Position numbers and translations under genes: made by a program
The notes under the pieces: model-generated
What the model was told of the DNA's origin: nothing
Seen by the model: the letters and a program-made list of their open reading frames with translations, nothing else
Database searches by the model: none
Part shown: piece after piece, positions 22,453 through 34,400 of the stretch
Numbering within the stretch: the first letter of the stretch is position 1
Layout of the letters: the number at the start of each line of letters is the position of its first letter
NCBI GenBank assembly: GCA_029891385.1
Contig: CM057230.1
Span: 53,361,414 to 53,425,413, forward strand
Length of the DNA: 64,000 nt
Origin: Erythroxylum novogranatense
Lineage: Eukaryota; Streptophyta; Magnoliopsida; Malpighiales; Erythroxylaceae
Reading direction: 5' to 3'

Positions 22453-25400
22453 TGTAGCACCCCACTCCCGACGAGACCCGAATCCGATATCGATGGTGAT
22501 ATCCGAGCCCGTGACCCGCGAGGGTAGCGTACTAGAACATTCATTACCTTATTAAAAAAAATCGTATGACATTTTCTTTTTCTTTCAAAAACATTAGAGT
22601 GCGCAAAACAATCATTGACTTGGCCCAATTATAACAAAACATTTTCAAATATAAAACCATTTCACTAATAAAACAATTTCAATCATTATTATCACTCATT
22701 AGTGCTCAGTCACTCTATACAATTACATATAAACAATTGGGCCTACTAAATACCAAATCAATACACTAATGCAGATATCTGACGACCTTCGATCCCGACC
22801 CGATACTGTCTTGCTAGCAAGAGACGACTCCGTGTGTCCAACGGGGTACTCTCCATTTTCTGAAAAATAGATGCAATGTTGGGTGAGTTTGCGAACTCAG
22901 TGAGAAACCATCATCGATGGTTCACCCAACTCATGCATATCCACACAATCACACAATATTGTACATATATCATAAACAAGAAATCACAGGCAGTCAATTT
23001 CACATTTTATAAGGCAATAAGCCTTTCACACAATTCACATAAAACATTCATTTATGCAGTGTGCATGTGACTCTTTCATTTTCTTTCGTTGTTGTGACCA
23101 TGCGCCTGAGCTCATATACGTTGAGCCATTGGCTCTGAAACATTGGGCTTGAAGCCCCGAAACGTTGGGCATAGCCCTGATCATCGAGCCGAGGCTCGAA
23201 ATACGTTAGGCACGAGGCCCTGTGCATTGAGCTTAAAGCTTTGAATTCGGTGGCTACACCGGTCACAACTGCCATTATCTGATCATTTACTATGCATGAA
23301 TGAACATGTCATTTTCCAATTTCCAATTATCGCATTTCTATTTCCAATTCCAATTAATTACTATTTTCGATCATTTTCCAATGTCCTCGGACTTTTAGTC
23401 CGGTATTTCATTCCCATGCATTTACCTTTCATTTCACTAACACATTTACAATCCAATTTACTCATGCATTCTCACGCACTTATTCTCATTTACACTTCAA
23501 TATCACAATCCAATATTTCGAACACCTATGGTCCGAAATCAATCAAATCAATCAATCACATATATCCATCCTTGCTTCCTCATGGCAATCAATGCACGTA
23601 ATTAATAAACACATAAGGTTGAGAAACCAACTAGGTTACTCACCTATTACTTCCGAGCTAATGCCGGGAAGTTTCCGCCCCGTCGGTCGGACAATGCTCC
23701 ACTTGGGTCTCTATAAGAAACAGATAAAGAACGAGTCACTAAATATGCAATTTGTGCACATGTAGGTGAAATATGCATGTTCATGAATTCCCGGCCCTAA
23801 TCTCATTTTTTTTTCCTCAGAAAAATCCGTCTAAAAATTAGAAACCTATTGGCGCTGACGGTGCGCAATTCGGACCTCTATAGGTCCCCAATCAAATAAA
23901 ACAGTGATTAAAGGCTCCGTTACCCGGGGCCACGTCAATTTTCCGTCTAAAAATTTCCAATTTCTCACAAAATGAAATTCAATATTCTATGCATCTGATG
24001 CCTCAAGAATCAGGTCAATCGGACGTCGGACGGAAAAGTAATTGATAAAAGAAACAAGAAATCGCAAAATAATAATAAAATAAAAAGGAACAAACCCCGG
24101 ATATCGATCGGCCTCGTTGCTAGGGCGAGGCGTCGCCCTAGCGATGCCGTCCCTATCGAGCCTTGTCGCTAGGGCGAGGCGTCGCCCTAGCGACCCGGCG
24201 TGATTCCTCATTCCCTTTCCCCTTTTTCCAGTTTTCAATCCAAATTTCCAACCTTTATAATTCTTAGCATACAATTCGGAAAAATACAAACTATAGCCTG
24301 TTGGAAAGGTCATGAAAAGCTCTACAATTCTCAAGAAGACCATAAAAATCAATTTCACCCCTAAGGGTGTCAAATATCCCATCAAAGCTACTGCCTACTC
24401 AAATCCCATTAAAACAGAACAGTACATTGCAAATTCCATAACTCTCTGATTCTTCAGTCAAAAATTACATAATAAATATGCTCATCAAGATCAAAATGTT
24501 ATCTACAACTTGCATGAACAACCCAAATTTCAATTCCCATGCTAACTAGGTCAATTAATTCACTCAATGTTTCTGTCCCTGAAATCATTCAATTTGAGCA
24601 GTAAACTTATAACAAGCATAACTTCCTGTAAACAAGTCAGAACAATCAGAACTTTATATCCCTGAAAATATAAATCCTCAAACTTCAATTCTTTCTGAAA
24701 TAACCAAACTCCAATTCAACCTCTAACAGTTTCAAATCTGTTATGCAAGTTTCTGACCTAATCAGCACTTAACATCACAATGTAGGTTCAGATGTTGAAA
24801 TTCCATATCTCCCACATCTGATTTCCAAACATTATAAGCCATATATCATTTTCAAGATCAATGTGTCATCTAGAACTCTTCAGTACATTTCGAACTCCAA
24901 TTCAATTGACAAAAATTACTAAAATTCTTCCAAATCCGAATGTGCACTAAATGTGCCAATCCAACTAGGTTTCAGTCAATGCATAAAAACAGCCAACACT
25001 CATCAGTCCATAACTCCTACTATACATATCGAAAATTTTCAAAATCAGTGACATTAAAAAGGTAACTTAATAGGCTTCAATTTTCCATCTAATCCATTTA
25101 TCCTAATTCATTCTCAATTAATTCATAAAAATTTGCAAAACTCAAGGGTATGATTTCGGGTACTGTTCATTCCAGTCATGAGCAGTAACTTTCCAAGCCA
25201 AATTGCACCCTCTTCAAGCTAACATTGGACAATTCCTATTTCACACAAAAATATAGCTAACATCCCAAAGTTTAAGTGGCCACAAACCTCCCCTAATTTG
25301 CATTCCTATACAATTAGTTATGCTAACAACAGTACAATCAGTGAAAACCATGATTTTCCAGATTTGGTGTTAACCTTAGTTCTATCATTTCCAATGCCAT

Positions 25401-26578
25401 TAACACATCATGAAACATCCAAATGAACACAAATCAGTTCTTATACCATTTATACATGTACTAGGGCTAATACACAAAAATTGGCAGCACTCAATTCTTC
25501 ATTTCCAAGGAACATCAATGATCAATATGCCATCAAAATCAAGTTAAACCAAGTTACAACACATCTTTCATGCTCACTTCCTCAAATCATACTCAAACAT
25601 AACCCAACACTTCAAACTATCATTTTCAAAACATTTAACCATCATAACTCATGATTAGTAAACAATAACCCCCTTTGGATGCATCTAGATAATCATGATT
25701 CATGAAATACATAAGGTAAACTTAACATAAACCTTACCTAGTCAAAGCTTCCATCTCCTCAATTCTCCAACTCTCACAACTTCCTAGCTTCTCCTACTCA
25801 TACACGACATCATCACTTGCAAAGGGAGGTAAGAGGGTTGAGCTTGCATGCATGAGAGGAAGCATAAGGAAGAAGCAAGTAAGTAGCAAGAAGGAGCTCT
25901 TAAGGTTGGAGGAAGAGACACTTGAAGATGGAGAAAAATCGATGGAGAGACCAAAGAGGAGGAAGAGATTTCGGTTGACAAGGAAAATAAGAAGGAAAAA
26001 TCCATCTTTCATGCATTCCATAGGAAGAATCGAGACACAAGCAAGCATTTAATGAGTTTTAATGAAATGAAGATGTGTCACCATGACACATGTCCAATTT
26101 AAAAGAATAAAGACAAAAATTCAAGGAATAATTATTAATTGTATCAATTAATCCTAATATTAAAAATTACATCTTACATTTTCATAGGGTCCCATAGACA
26201 ATAAACCCAATAGTCCAAGCCCATTTCACATAAAATTGCGGTATTGAAAATCAACCGGTTCGCCAATTGACGATTTTTTCGGTCCGGAAATTTTCTCCGG
26301 AAAATTCCAGAAAAATTCCTGAAAATCCCATAAAATGTAAAACACACTATGAAGCAGTCAAAATAATTTTTCAAACCCAATAACCATGTTAATCACAATA
26401 AAATTTCCTTAGGCACAAAAACCGGGAATATCATATATGCATGTACAGTTATTTCATGTGCACCATTGGTACTGTGTATCAATCCTATTATGCATGAACA
26501 ATACTACTTAATCCCTCTCAACCTCATCCTATGAACAATTTCCTATTTTACCGTTCCAGTAGGGGGTGGGATGTTACA
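22453..26578 (-). mobile_element. Solo LTR S (Tekay/Del-like), 4126 bp
   Basis: Termini TGTAGCACCCC and GATGTTACA, flanked by ATAGA at 22448-22452 and 26579-26583. No primer site, polypurine tract or second LTR is inside, so this is a solo LTR left by LTR-LTR recombination. Minus orientation is taken from homology with B (same CCCCACTCCC end, same conserved hairpin pair at 22885-22898 and 22907-22923). It is longer than the LTRs of B and C. ORFs within (for example the 132-codon one at 23987-24385) are not conserved in B or C. Confidence 0.92.
24119..24194. repeat. Two near-identical GC-rich inverted repeats in solo LTR S
   Basis: 24119-24142 has 10-bp arms (GCTAGGGCGA) and 24165-24194 has 13-bp perfect arms (GTCGCTAGGGCGA) around the same 4-base centre GGCG. 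The surrounding LTR is AT-rich. The position corresponds to the CpG palindrome clusters of B and C. Confidence 0.9.
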
Positions 26579-26583
26579 ATAGA

Positions 26584-27360
26584 GACACTTCCTTTATTAT
26601 CCCCCTAACCCTAATAAGAAAGACAAAGCTATCTGGATAGCCAATAGCATTGGAGAATGTACTAACTCTTATTGTTTAAAGGCCCTCAAACTTCAAACTC
26701 CAAATATCTAGTGGTATAATATTGTATGGAAAGGCTCTTTGATGCCCTAAGAGTCTTTTATAACTTGGTTAGCTGTTAGGAAAAATATTAAAAACAGAAG
26801 GAAAAATTTTGAGGGTCTACTAATCAGTTATGCACTCTATGTTGTCTTAATCCTGAAACCATCAATCATCTATTTTTTTAATGTAACTACACTATCACTA
26901 TTTAGACCATAATATAGCACAATATAAAATTGTTTTATCCATTTGCAAACTGGGATAACATACTTATTTGTGCTAAGAATTAGTACAGAAGATTGGTTAA
27001 ATATTAAAATTGTCTAAACTTTTGCATAAATTGTTATGTGTATTCTATTTGGCGTGAAAGGAGCCACAAACTATTCAAAAATTGTAAGATAGAGAATTAT
27101 GCTCTTCTCACAAAATTTGCTAATGGATTAGGGAAATACTAGTATCTTACAAAGCAAGTAATGGGATGAGCATCTCACTAAAAAGAGGATGGAACTTGGA
27201 ATGACCAATTCCATTGCTTCTACTAGCTAATTTGATTAATCATTAGATGTAAAAGTATGATGAGATTTGTAGTAACCTAACTTTTATACAATCATGTATT
27301 GAAACTTATTTGATGCTCTTGATTGGGATATTTAATGAATTCTTTTCACTTTTAAAAAAA
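26584..27360 (+). pseudogene. LINE 3' relic, plus strand, second part
   Basis: After the S duplication the relic resumes: WYNIVWKGSLMP, ESFITWLAVRKNIKN near 26710-26790, then VYSIWRERSHKLFKNCK near 27038-27090. This is the zf-RVT module, followed by a 3' untranslated stretch ending in an A-run at 27353-27359. Stops are frequent. It is independent of the minus-strand LINE at 19850-20790. Confidence 0.8.
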
Positions 27361-28479
27361 GCTCTAGAAAAACCTCTTAAATAACTTCTTAATTTTTAGG
27401 ATAAAATTATTCAAATATTTAAATCAATTTAAACTTTTACCAATAAAATCATTAATCATTTTTATCATACTTACACTATAGGATTTATGATATGACAAGA
27501 ACATCAAAATTAAAATATTTTCCCATTACAAAATAGTGAAGCATTTTGTAGCAAGGAGAAGCTTGAGAAAGCTGACCATATTGTCATTTTTTGAGAAATT
27601 AAAAAATAATTAAAAAAGGGGATGAGGTAAAAAAAATGCACAAGTTGTAACACTTGTTAATTCTCCATAATACAATTAGAAAGTATTTAAACTAAGAAAA
27701 AGCTTTAAACTAAGAGCTGGAGCTTTTAGTTGGAGCTTTTCTTCTAAAACTAAGCTAGATTATAGAAGATGGACTTCTAATTTAAGGCATCATCTAGGAC
27801 CCTTACAAATCAAATATCCCAGTTTGTAATTAACAGAGTGAGTTCCTTACGAGGCAGTCTCCAATTTTCAACCAAGACCTAACTATATTCTTGGTGAATA
27901 TTATAAGATATTAGTTGTAATCTTATGGACTCAATTAGCTTATACAAGAGGTCCTCCTTCTAAGTTTTAAGTCCTTGAAAAATCCTTTAGTTCCTTTTCC
28001 TTTGTGTAAGGGGCATATTAAAAAATGGCTCATTCTATAACTTTTTAATCCTTTCTCATAGGTGAACATAAGTCTGGCTTAGGAGAAACACATTGGGTGT
28101 GTTGTAACTAAGCCTTAAATGATGTTGTATTGGTGATATGTTAAAAAGTGACATATTTTGTTTCTTATGCTAGGTCAACATGAGGTTAGACATGTGAGCA
28201 TTTTTGAGCTAGTATTGGCCTAAAAACCTAAAAAATAAGAAATACACTAACTTTAAGCACTTATAATAAGAATTCAACTAAGATTTAACAAAATAAGACT
28301 AAGAAAATAACAATGATACTAAGGAAATAAATGACTAATAACCTAAATAATTTCCAACACTAAAGTTTAGAACATAAAAAAATAAATAAGTGTTGATTTG
28401 TCTCCCAATAAGCACTTACTTTAGATTATAAACTTGACCTTTTTTTATACTTAAGATATACAGAAGGATTGAAAAAGAT
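27361..28479. other. AT-rich sequence, no gene seen
   Basis: No supported coding region. Short repeated words around AGCTGGAGCTTTTAGTTGGA (about 27715) suggest a possible old DNA-transposon end, but no matching terminal inverted repeat or duplication was found. Confidence 0.5.
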
Positions 28480-28963
28480 GTATATAGGTCCTTTTCTTGA
28501 TTGGATCTCCTGCTATATTTGGTTTTATTCAATTCCTATTCACCTTAAAGTTTCCAATCTTCTCGGTCCACACATCCACAACTCCATAAGGGAACACTTA
28601 CCACACTTGGAATGATCTAGTCCACTTTAATGTTAATTTTTCTAAAGAAAATTTCAATTTAGAGTTAAAGAGGAGTACATAATCTCCTCATGAAACTCCT
28701 TATGTAGGATATTTTTAATGTCATTGGTTGGTCCTTTCTTTATCAAGCTTATAAAGTTGGAACAATCGTTATTCACAACAAACTTCGAATCAAAGTTAAA
28801 GGCCTTACTCACCTAATAGGGTTTATGCTCTAATTTCATTGGTAGGTGGTAGGATTTCCTATAGATCAACTTGAATGGTCATGCCTGTAAGAGACTTATA
28901 AGTTGTATGATTGGCCTATAATGTTTCATTATTCTTCATTGCCTAATATTTTCTCAATATAGT
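28480..28963 (-). pseudogene. Gypsy integrase C-terminal relic
   Basis: The minus-strand translation shows, in order and with stops, a decayed TYKSLTGM-like segment near 28890, KLEHKPY and VSKAFNFDSK near 28790-28840, then FPYGVVDVWTEKIGNFKVN near 28530-28600. This is the GPY/F-type C-terminus of an Athila/Tat-like integrase. Copia element E was inserted at its upstream edge (28963). I could not recognise the continuing upstream integrase to the right of E. Confidence 0.75.
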
Positions 28964-29267
28964 TGTTGGGCCAATGGTGGTTGACAAATTAAATCCCACT
29001 TATGTTTTGATAATAATAAAATGTATAGAATTGGTTAAGAAATTGTTTCAGGTATTTTGGGATTGATATTCAATAAAAGAATTGTGCAAATCAAGATAGC
29101 ATTAATCTTTGATGGGAAAGAGATTAATCATTGTGGAATCAAGATGGAAATTACCTTAAATGTGCAAGAGATATTCAAGGATGAAGATTATGGATAAGGA
29201 ACTTTAAAGATATGTATCCCAACAATTAAAGATCAAGATTTCATGCAATATAATCGTTGAAGCCAAC

Positions 29268-29517
29268 ATAAGTCGACTAGCACATCATAAGTCAACTTAT
29301 ATATCAAGTGAGAACAACATAAGTCGACTAGAAAATCATAAGTCGACTAATATATGCAGATCTGTCAACACAAGTCGACTAATAGTCCATAAGTCAACTT
29401 ATAGAAGGACACAAGTCGACTTACACAGCATAAGTCGACTTATTGAAGAGCGGAGATGAAATTTTACGTAAGTCATTCACACAAGTCGACTTATACACTC
29501 GACAAGTCGACTTATGA
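29268..29517. repeat. Array of AAGTCGACTT palindromes in E LTR
   Basis: About eleven copies in 250 bp of a 10-12 bp word centred on GTCGAC (some GTCAAC variants), irregularly spaced 17-35 bp. Conserved in the 3' LTR (36420-36668) and in element I (61862-62100 and, shorter, 60881-60997). Confidence 0.9.
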
Positions 29518-29773
29518 GTACAACGAACAGACTCCAACGGTTCAATTAGCTACAAATGGAATGGTCATATCAATTATACAACGGCTAGAATGGCTTCCAA
29601 TAGCTATTTTCTTCAAGTATAAGGAGTGGATGATTGATGAAGAGTGGACGGATGTTCTACAAGTGAAAATACTCTTCTATTGCTTCAAAATTGCTCATTA
29701 TTGTTCTTATCTTGTTACACAATTATATTGAGCATTTGTTCTTCAGTCTTTATATTATTTCTCTTACAATTTG

Positions 29774-30066
29774 AGTGACTAGTGAAAAGTCACTTGTGAG
29801 GTAGGATTTGTGCCGGAAAACAAATCGGTTGTAAATGTAGCTTGAGCCGAAAATCAAGTGGTGTTGGTAGGATTTGTGCCGGAAGACAAATCATTTGTAA
29901 AGGTAGCTTGAGCCGAAAATTAAGTGGTGTTGGTAGGATTTGTGCCGGAAGACAAATCAAGTGTAAAGGTAGCTTGAGCCGGAAATCAAGCGATATTGTA
30001 AGAGTTCACACTGAACTACAAAGTGTGTAATAAAGTGATTTGTAAAATCCTAAGTAGGAGCTTAGG
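29774..30066 (+). repeat. Chain of about nine small stem-loops in E LTR
   Basis: Stems by position: 29774-29780/29788-29794; 29805-29811/29820-29826; 29841-29845/29854-29858; 29871-29877/29886-29892; 29907-29911/29920-29924; 29937-29943/29952-29958; 29973-29977/29986-29990; 30003-30008/30012-30017; 30049-30054/30061-30066. Two hairpin types (stem GATTTGT/ACAAATC and stem CTTGA/TCAAG) alternate with an exact 66-bp period, three times, both with loop GCCGGAA or GCCGAAA. The same chain is in the 3' LTR and in element I. A 62-codon ORF without ATG spans it. Confidence 0.85.
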
Positions 30067-30244
30067 TAGAGGACGTACGTCTTAGCACCGAACCTCTATA
30101 AAAACAGTGTTTGCTCTTCTTCCCTACTCTTTACATTTAAATTTGTTTAAATTATTATTGTGTGAATTAACTTCTGATTTTATTGTAGAAAATTACAAAA
30201 AGCATAAAGATCTATTCAACCCCCCCTTCTAGATCGCTTACAAT

Positions 30245-30256
30245 TGGTATCAAAGC
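30245..30256 (+). other. Primer-binding site of element E (tRNA-Met type)
   Basis: TGGTATCAAAGC two bases after the LTR end matches the start of the initiator tRNA-Met complement (TGGTATCAGAGC) with one change. Confidence 0.88.
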
Positions 30257-30270
30257 AGAAAAATCCAGGG

Positions 30271-31488
30271 ATGACGCTAAGCTTGATACACAACAAACTA
30301 GCGGAAGAAGGTAACACAAATTATCGCCCTCCTTTGTTTAATGGTACTAACTATTCTTCTTGGAAAAATCCAATGAAGTATCATATTATAAGTGAGGGAG
30401 TGGAGTATTGGAAGATCATCATCTTCGGTCCACATGTTCCATTGAATGAAAATGGTGAGGTGAAAACAGAGCTGGAATATGATGAAAATGATTGGAAGCA
30501 AGCTTACATCAATGCAAAAGCAATGAAATTGATATATTGTGCCCTCACTGTTGAAGAGAGAAATCGAGTGAACTCATGTACAAGTGCTAAAGAAATGTGG
30601 GAAAGACTACGCATCACTCATGAAGGAACCAATCAAGTTCGAGAGACAAAGATTAACATGCTTCTCCATGACTATGAAATGTTTTTCATGAAGGAAGGTG
30701 AATCTATTTCCACTATGCTTGATTATTTTGCAGAAATCATAAATGAATTAGGCAACCTTGGAAAGCATATGACGGATAGCGAGAAGGTGAAAAAGATTCT
30801 TCACTCACTACAGAAAGAATGGGACTCTCAAGTCACCGCGATCATGGAGCCTAAGGATCTTAATCATTTGGAATTCAACGCCTTGGTGGGATCTCTCATA
30901 AACTATGAGATCATTCTCAAGTCAAGAGGAGGAAGAGGTAAGTCATAAAAGTCAATTGCTTTAAAAGCTAATGCTTCTTCTTTTGATGAAAGTGATGAAG
31001 AAATAGATGAAGAAGATGAAGATGAAAAAATAGCAATGTACGCCAGAAACTTGAGAAAGTTCAAAGGACTACTCAAAAATAGGAGGAAAGAATTAAGTGG
31101 TGGAAGAAATGAAGAAAGAAAGAAGTACACCATGGAAAGAAGGACCAAAAGCACATCTTCCACTTCAAATCTCCAGAAAAGTGACAAATATGACAAAGGG
31201 AAAAAGAAAGCTAGCCTTGTAGCCACTTGGAGTGATGATGAGGAAGCATACCAAAGCAATGAAGAAAACAACCTAGCTCTTATGGCTAATAGCTCCTCGA
31301 CAAGTGATGACGAAGATGAGGTAACTTTCCTTGATCAAGATCTTAGAGATTCTTTTAATGCTTTACAAATGGATTTTGAAGAAGCTATTGAAATCAACAA
31401 GAAATTGAGAAAGAAAATAAGAGAATTGGTTGCTGAAAATAATGCCTTACATGAGACTATTGATGATTTAGATAGTCCAAAGGAAGAT
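30271..31488 (+). pseudogene. Copia gag of element E, first part
   Basis: The start was chosen at ATG 30271, since the upstream TTG lies in the primer site. UBN2/DUF4219-type copia gag: PPLFNGTNYSSWKNPMKYHI, AKEMWERLRITHEGTNQVRETKINMLLHDYEMF, SISTMLDYFAEIINELGNLG, LHSLQKEWDSQVTAI. A single TAA at 30946-30948 (probably from CAA) breaks the frame; the same frame continues with an acidic Asp/Glu stretch and a Lys-rich segment. At 31488 it is cut by LTR F. The frame is preserved exactly across F once one AAGAT copy is removed. Confidence 0.92.
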
Positions 31489-34400
31489 TGTTGGATCTGG
31501 GTAGATTTTAACCCCACGAAGGGGACCCACCACCGGACCCATGGCTTTTGGTGGATTTTAACCCCACGAAGGGGACCCACCACCAGACCCAGGTACTCCA
31601 CCACCCCATTAATTGGTATTGTCCTCTTTGGTCAGGGGTGAGCCACGAATCGAACCCAAGACCTCAAGGTTTTGTTGCATCCAGTGCACGCCTCTCTTAC
31701 CATTGAGAAAATACAATGTTGGACCCCGTCTCCGAGGCCTAACATTCGGAAACACACAAGCATAGCAGACCCAAAATCGACCACACACTGACCACAAATT
31801 TGGGAAAACCCCCAAAAGGAAATTCGGATCGAATTCTTAAGGACATTTGTTTCTCATGATCTAACGATTCTAATGCCACTGAAAACGCTCAATTCGGATT
31901 AGAAATGAAGAAGTTATGCTCAAAATACTATATGAAGAAAACAATCAAAACCGACACTCTACCGAATTCAAGTTAGAAATATAAAATCTTAACGGCTAAA
32001 TTGTTGATCGATTCCTTCATAAAACTTGTAGATTTTCATCTCTAGATTAATTTAAAACAAGAATCGCCTCAATCGGAGCTCTATAGCTCACAATATTTCA
32101 AAATAAGTGAAGTATATTCAGACTTTATCTACCGACCATCACACTTTGTTTCAATCCACTTTTTATAAATTAAAAACAATATTGACAAATCAGGTATAAA
32201 AAGATAGAAAATTTTCTTAGGAGTCCAACGCTTCTAAAATCAGCTTAATCGGAGGTCGGACTAAAAAGTTATAACCAAAAGAAGGAAGAGGGGTCGGTCG
32301 GCCAAAAACCGACCCCAAATGCGCGAAGTCATTGATGGCGAAGGCGCTTCAGCAGGGCGAACGACTGCCCAATGATCCGACCTATCGACTTGAACCCTCA
32401 TAACTTTTGACTCCGAGCTCCAAATTAGACGCGTTTTGTTTCGTTGGAAAGGTAAGAGACAGCTCTACCATTTTCAAGAAGGACTCAAAGACAAGCTCGG
32501 CCACTAAGGAAATCAAAAGTTTACTTCAAGACCGATCGACTAGCTCCTCCTAAACAGTACCAGAACTTGCAAACACCATAACTTTTGACCTAGGACTCCA
32601 AATTTAACTAACATGGTGTCTATGGAAAGCTAAGAGAACGCCCTACAACTTTCATGAAGACCAAAAGAACTAACTCCAACTCTAAACAGGTCGCATATGG
32701 ATTCAAAGTTTCTACTAATATACATCTATCATTTTGATAGCACCTGCACTTAATTCTAACAACTCTTAGCTACCAAATAACACACTCTAAAATGGCTCAT
32801 ACTACAACATGGAAAGCTCTACAGCTCGCCTAACACCCTCAAGGAGTCTAAATGATCCTATTCAACCTAAAATAACCCAGAATTTGCAGCACAACACAAT
32901 ATACCCAAAATTAACCACATGAACACATCAGCTTAGATTTCAACAGCTCCTAAACCTTAGCAAATCTCCAACGAGCTCTCCCAACACAAAACCCAACAAC
33001 AACTCAACAATTAAAAGATGCATACACATCCTTTTCAAGGCCACACACAGATCACAAATCAACACATTCGCATGAAGAAGAGAGTACTAGAGCTCTCATC
33101 TCTTTATCAATCATTCAAGAATTCAATCATAGCTTTAATCACATATCAGCATATTCATCAAATCCATCGAAAATCAAGTACCAAAATACAACATATGAGA
33201 TGCTCAATGCTTAATATGTTTATAAAGCTATTCCAAAAGATAGTTACTAACTTAATACAAAAGTGTCTAAAATTCTTGGAGTTATGCCCGATGCCTTGCA
33301 AGGTTCCGCGATCAACTAGAATTTGCACCTGAGGAGGGAGAATGGGGTGAGCAAAACACGACTTAGTGGCTAACACGTTTATAGCCATCGAGTAATGAGC
33401 CATACAACATATAGAGAATCCGAAACATTTGCAATCTATCATGTAAAGTCCAAATAACTCAACTTCATCACATAAATCATAAATTAACCAAAATCATCAC
33501 ATAAGGCATAATATAGAATCTTCTATCAATTAAAGCACATATTATGCATCATAAACACCAAAATGATGAAATGCACACATTTGGCTCGAGAGTTCCATAA
33601 ACACGACAGAAAACGAAGTTTATCGTAAACACGACGAGTCCATTTTCGGATCTCGTAGGCCTCAAGTGGGCAGCCGGGAGAAGGCTAGGGGGTCAACGTG
33701 CACGTGACTTAACGAAATAGGTTCTCTCTCGCCCAATCACAACCAATTTATGGTCACATATTCAAACACATTAATAGCATTTTATGCTTCTTCCATTCTA
33801 TCGAATCATCGAAATTTCATGCTTTTCTTTCAAATCAAAGGAAATACACTTTCAATATACACACAAATTAACAAAGATTGCACACATAGGGCATTTTCCC
33901 ATTACACAACAATTATAAAAATGTTACCCACCTAACGTCAGAATCCGAATTCAAGATTGCCCTTCCTCCTTGTCTTGAGTGGGTCTTCTTGAGTTCCTTC
34001 AATTAAATCACACTTCATTTAATAAACATATTCTAAAAAAAAGGCATAGCATTTATAAAATCAAGGAAAGGTAAAATAAACTTTAAACCTAACCTACCCA
34101 TAAGCCATCTATGCCAGAAAAGCCAAAACCCTAACTTAGAAATCCTAGAATCCCTTTGATTTCACCTTCTCTTCTTTCTTTCTTCAAACCCTACACAAAC
34201 CCTAACTTCCATTTCATCCCATTTTCGAACCTATCATAAACAAAGATGGAACTTACCTCTAACAAGTATATTTCTCTTCTTTTTCTTCTTATTTCAAACC
34301 TCCTACGGCTCTCCTTCCTCTTGGCCGAAAGCTCCTTCTTTCTTCTTAGCTCACGATTTTGATTTCTCTTCTTTCCTTTCCTTTTGGTTTACGACAATCT

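Larger units (their letters stand above)
28964..30242 (+). repeat. 5' LTR of copia element E (1279 bp)
   Basis: In order: an array of AAGTCGACTT palindromes at 29268-29517, a TATA-like TATAAGGA at 29618, a chain of small hairpins at 29774-30066, a second TATA-like TATAAAAA near 30098, and a C-run CTTCTAGATCGCTTACA end. It lacks a ~20-bp segment present in the 3' LTR near 36711-36735. Confidence 0.93.

Noticed and set aside
23987..24385. 132-codon minus-strand ORF in solo LTR S
   Set aside because: It runs through the GC palindromes and has no relatives in B or C; open by chance.
29268..29517. Spaced short repeats suggesting a CRISPR-like array
   Set aside because: Repeats are only 10-12 bp, spacing is irregular, the setting is a plant LTR and no cas-like gene is present.
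29842..30030. 62-codon ORF conserved in three copia LTRs
   Set aside because: No ATG start (begins with TTG), repetitive because of the 66-bp tandem units, and better explained by the hairpin chain whose period is a multiple of three.
31640..31710. tRNA gene, from A- and B-box-like sequence
   Set aside because: No acceptor stem or anticodon arm can be drawn; the boxes fit a SINE head better.
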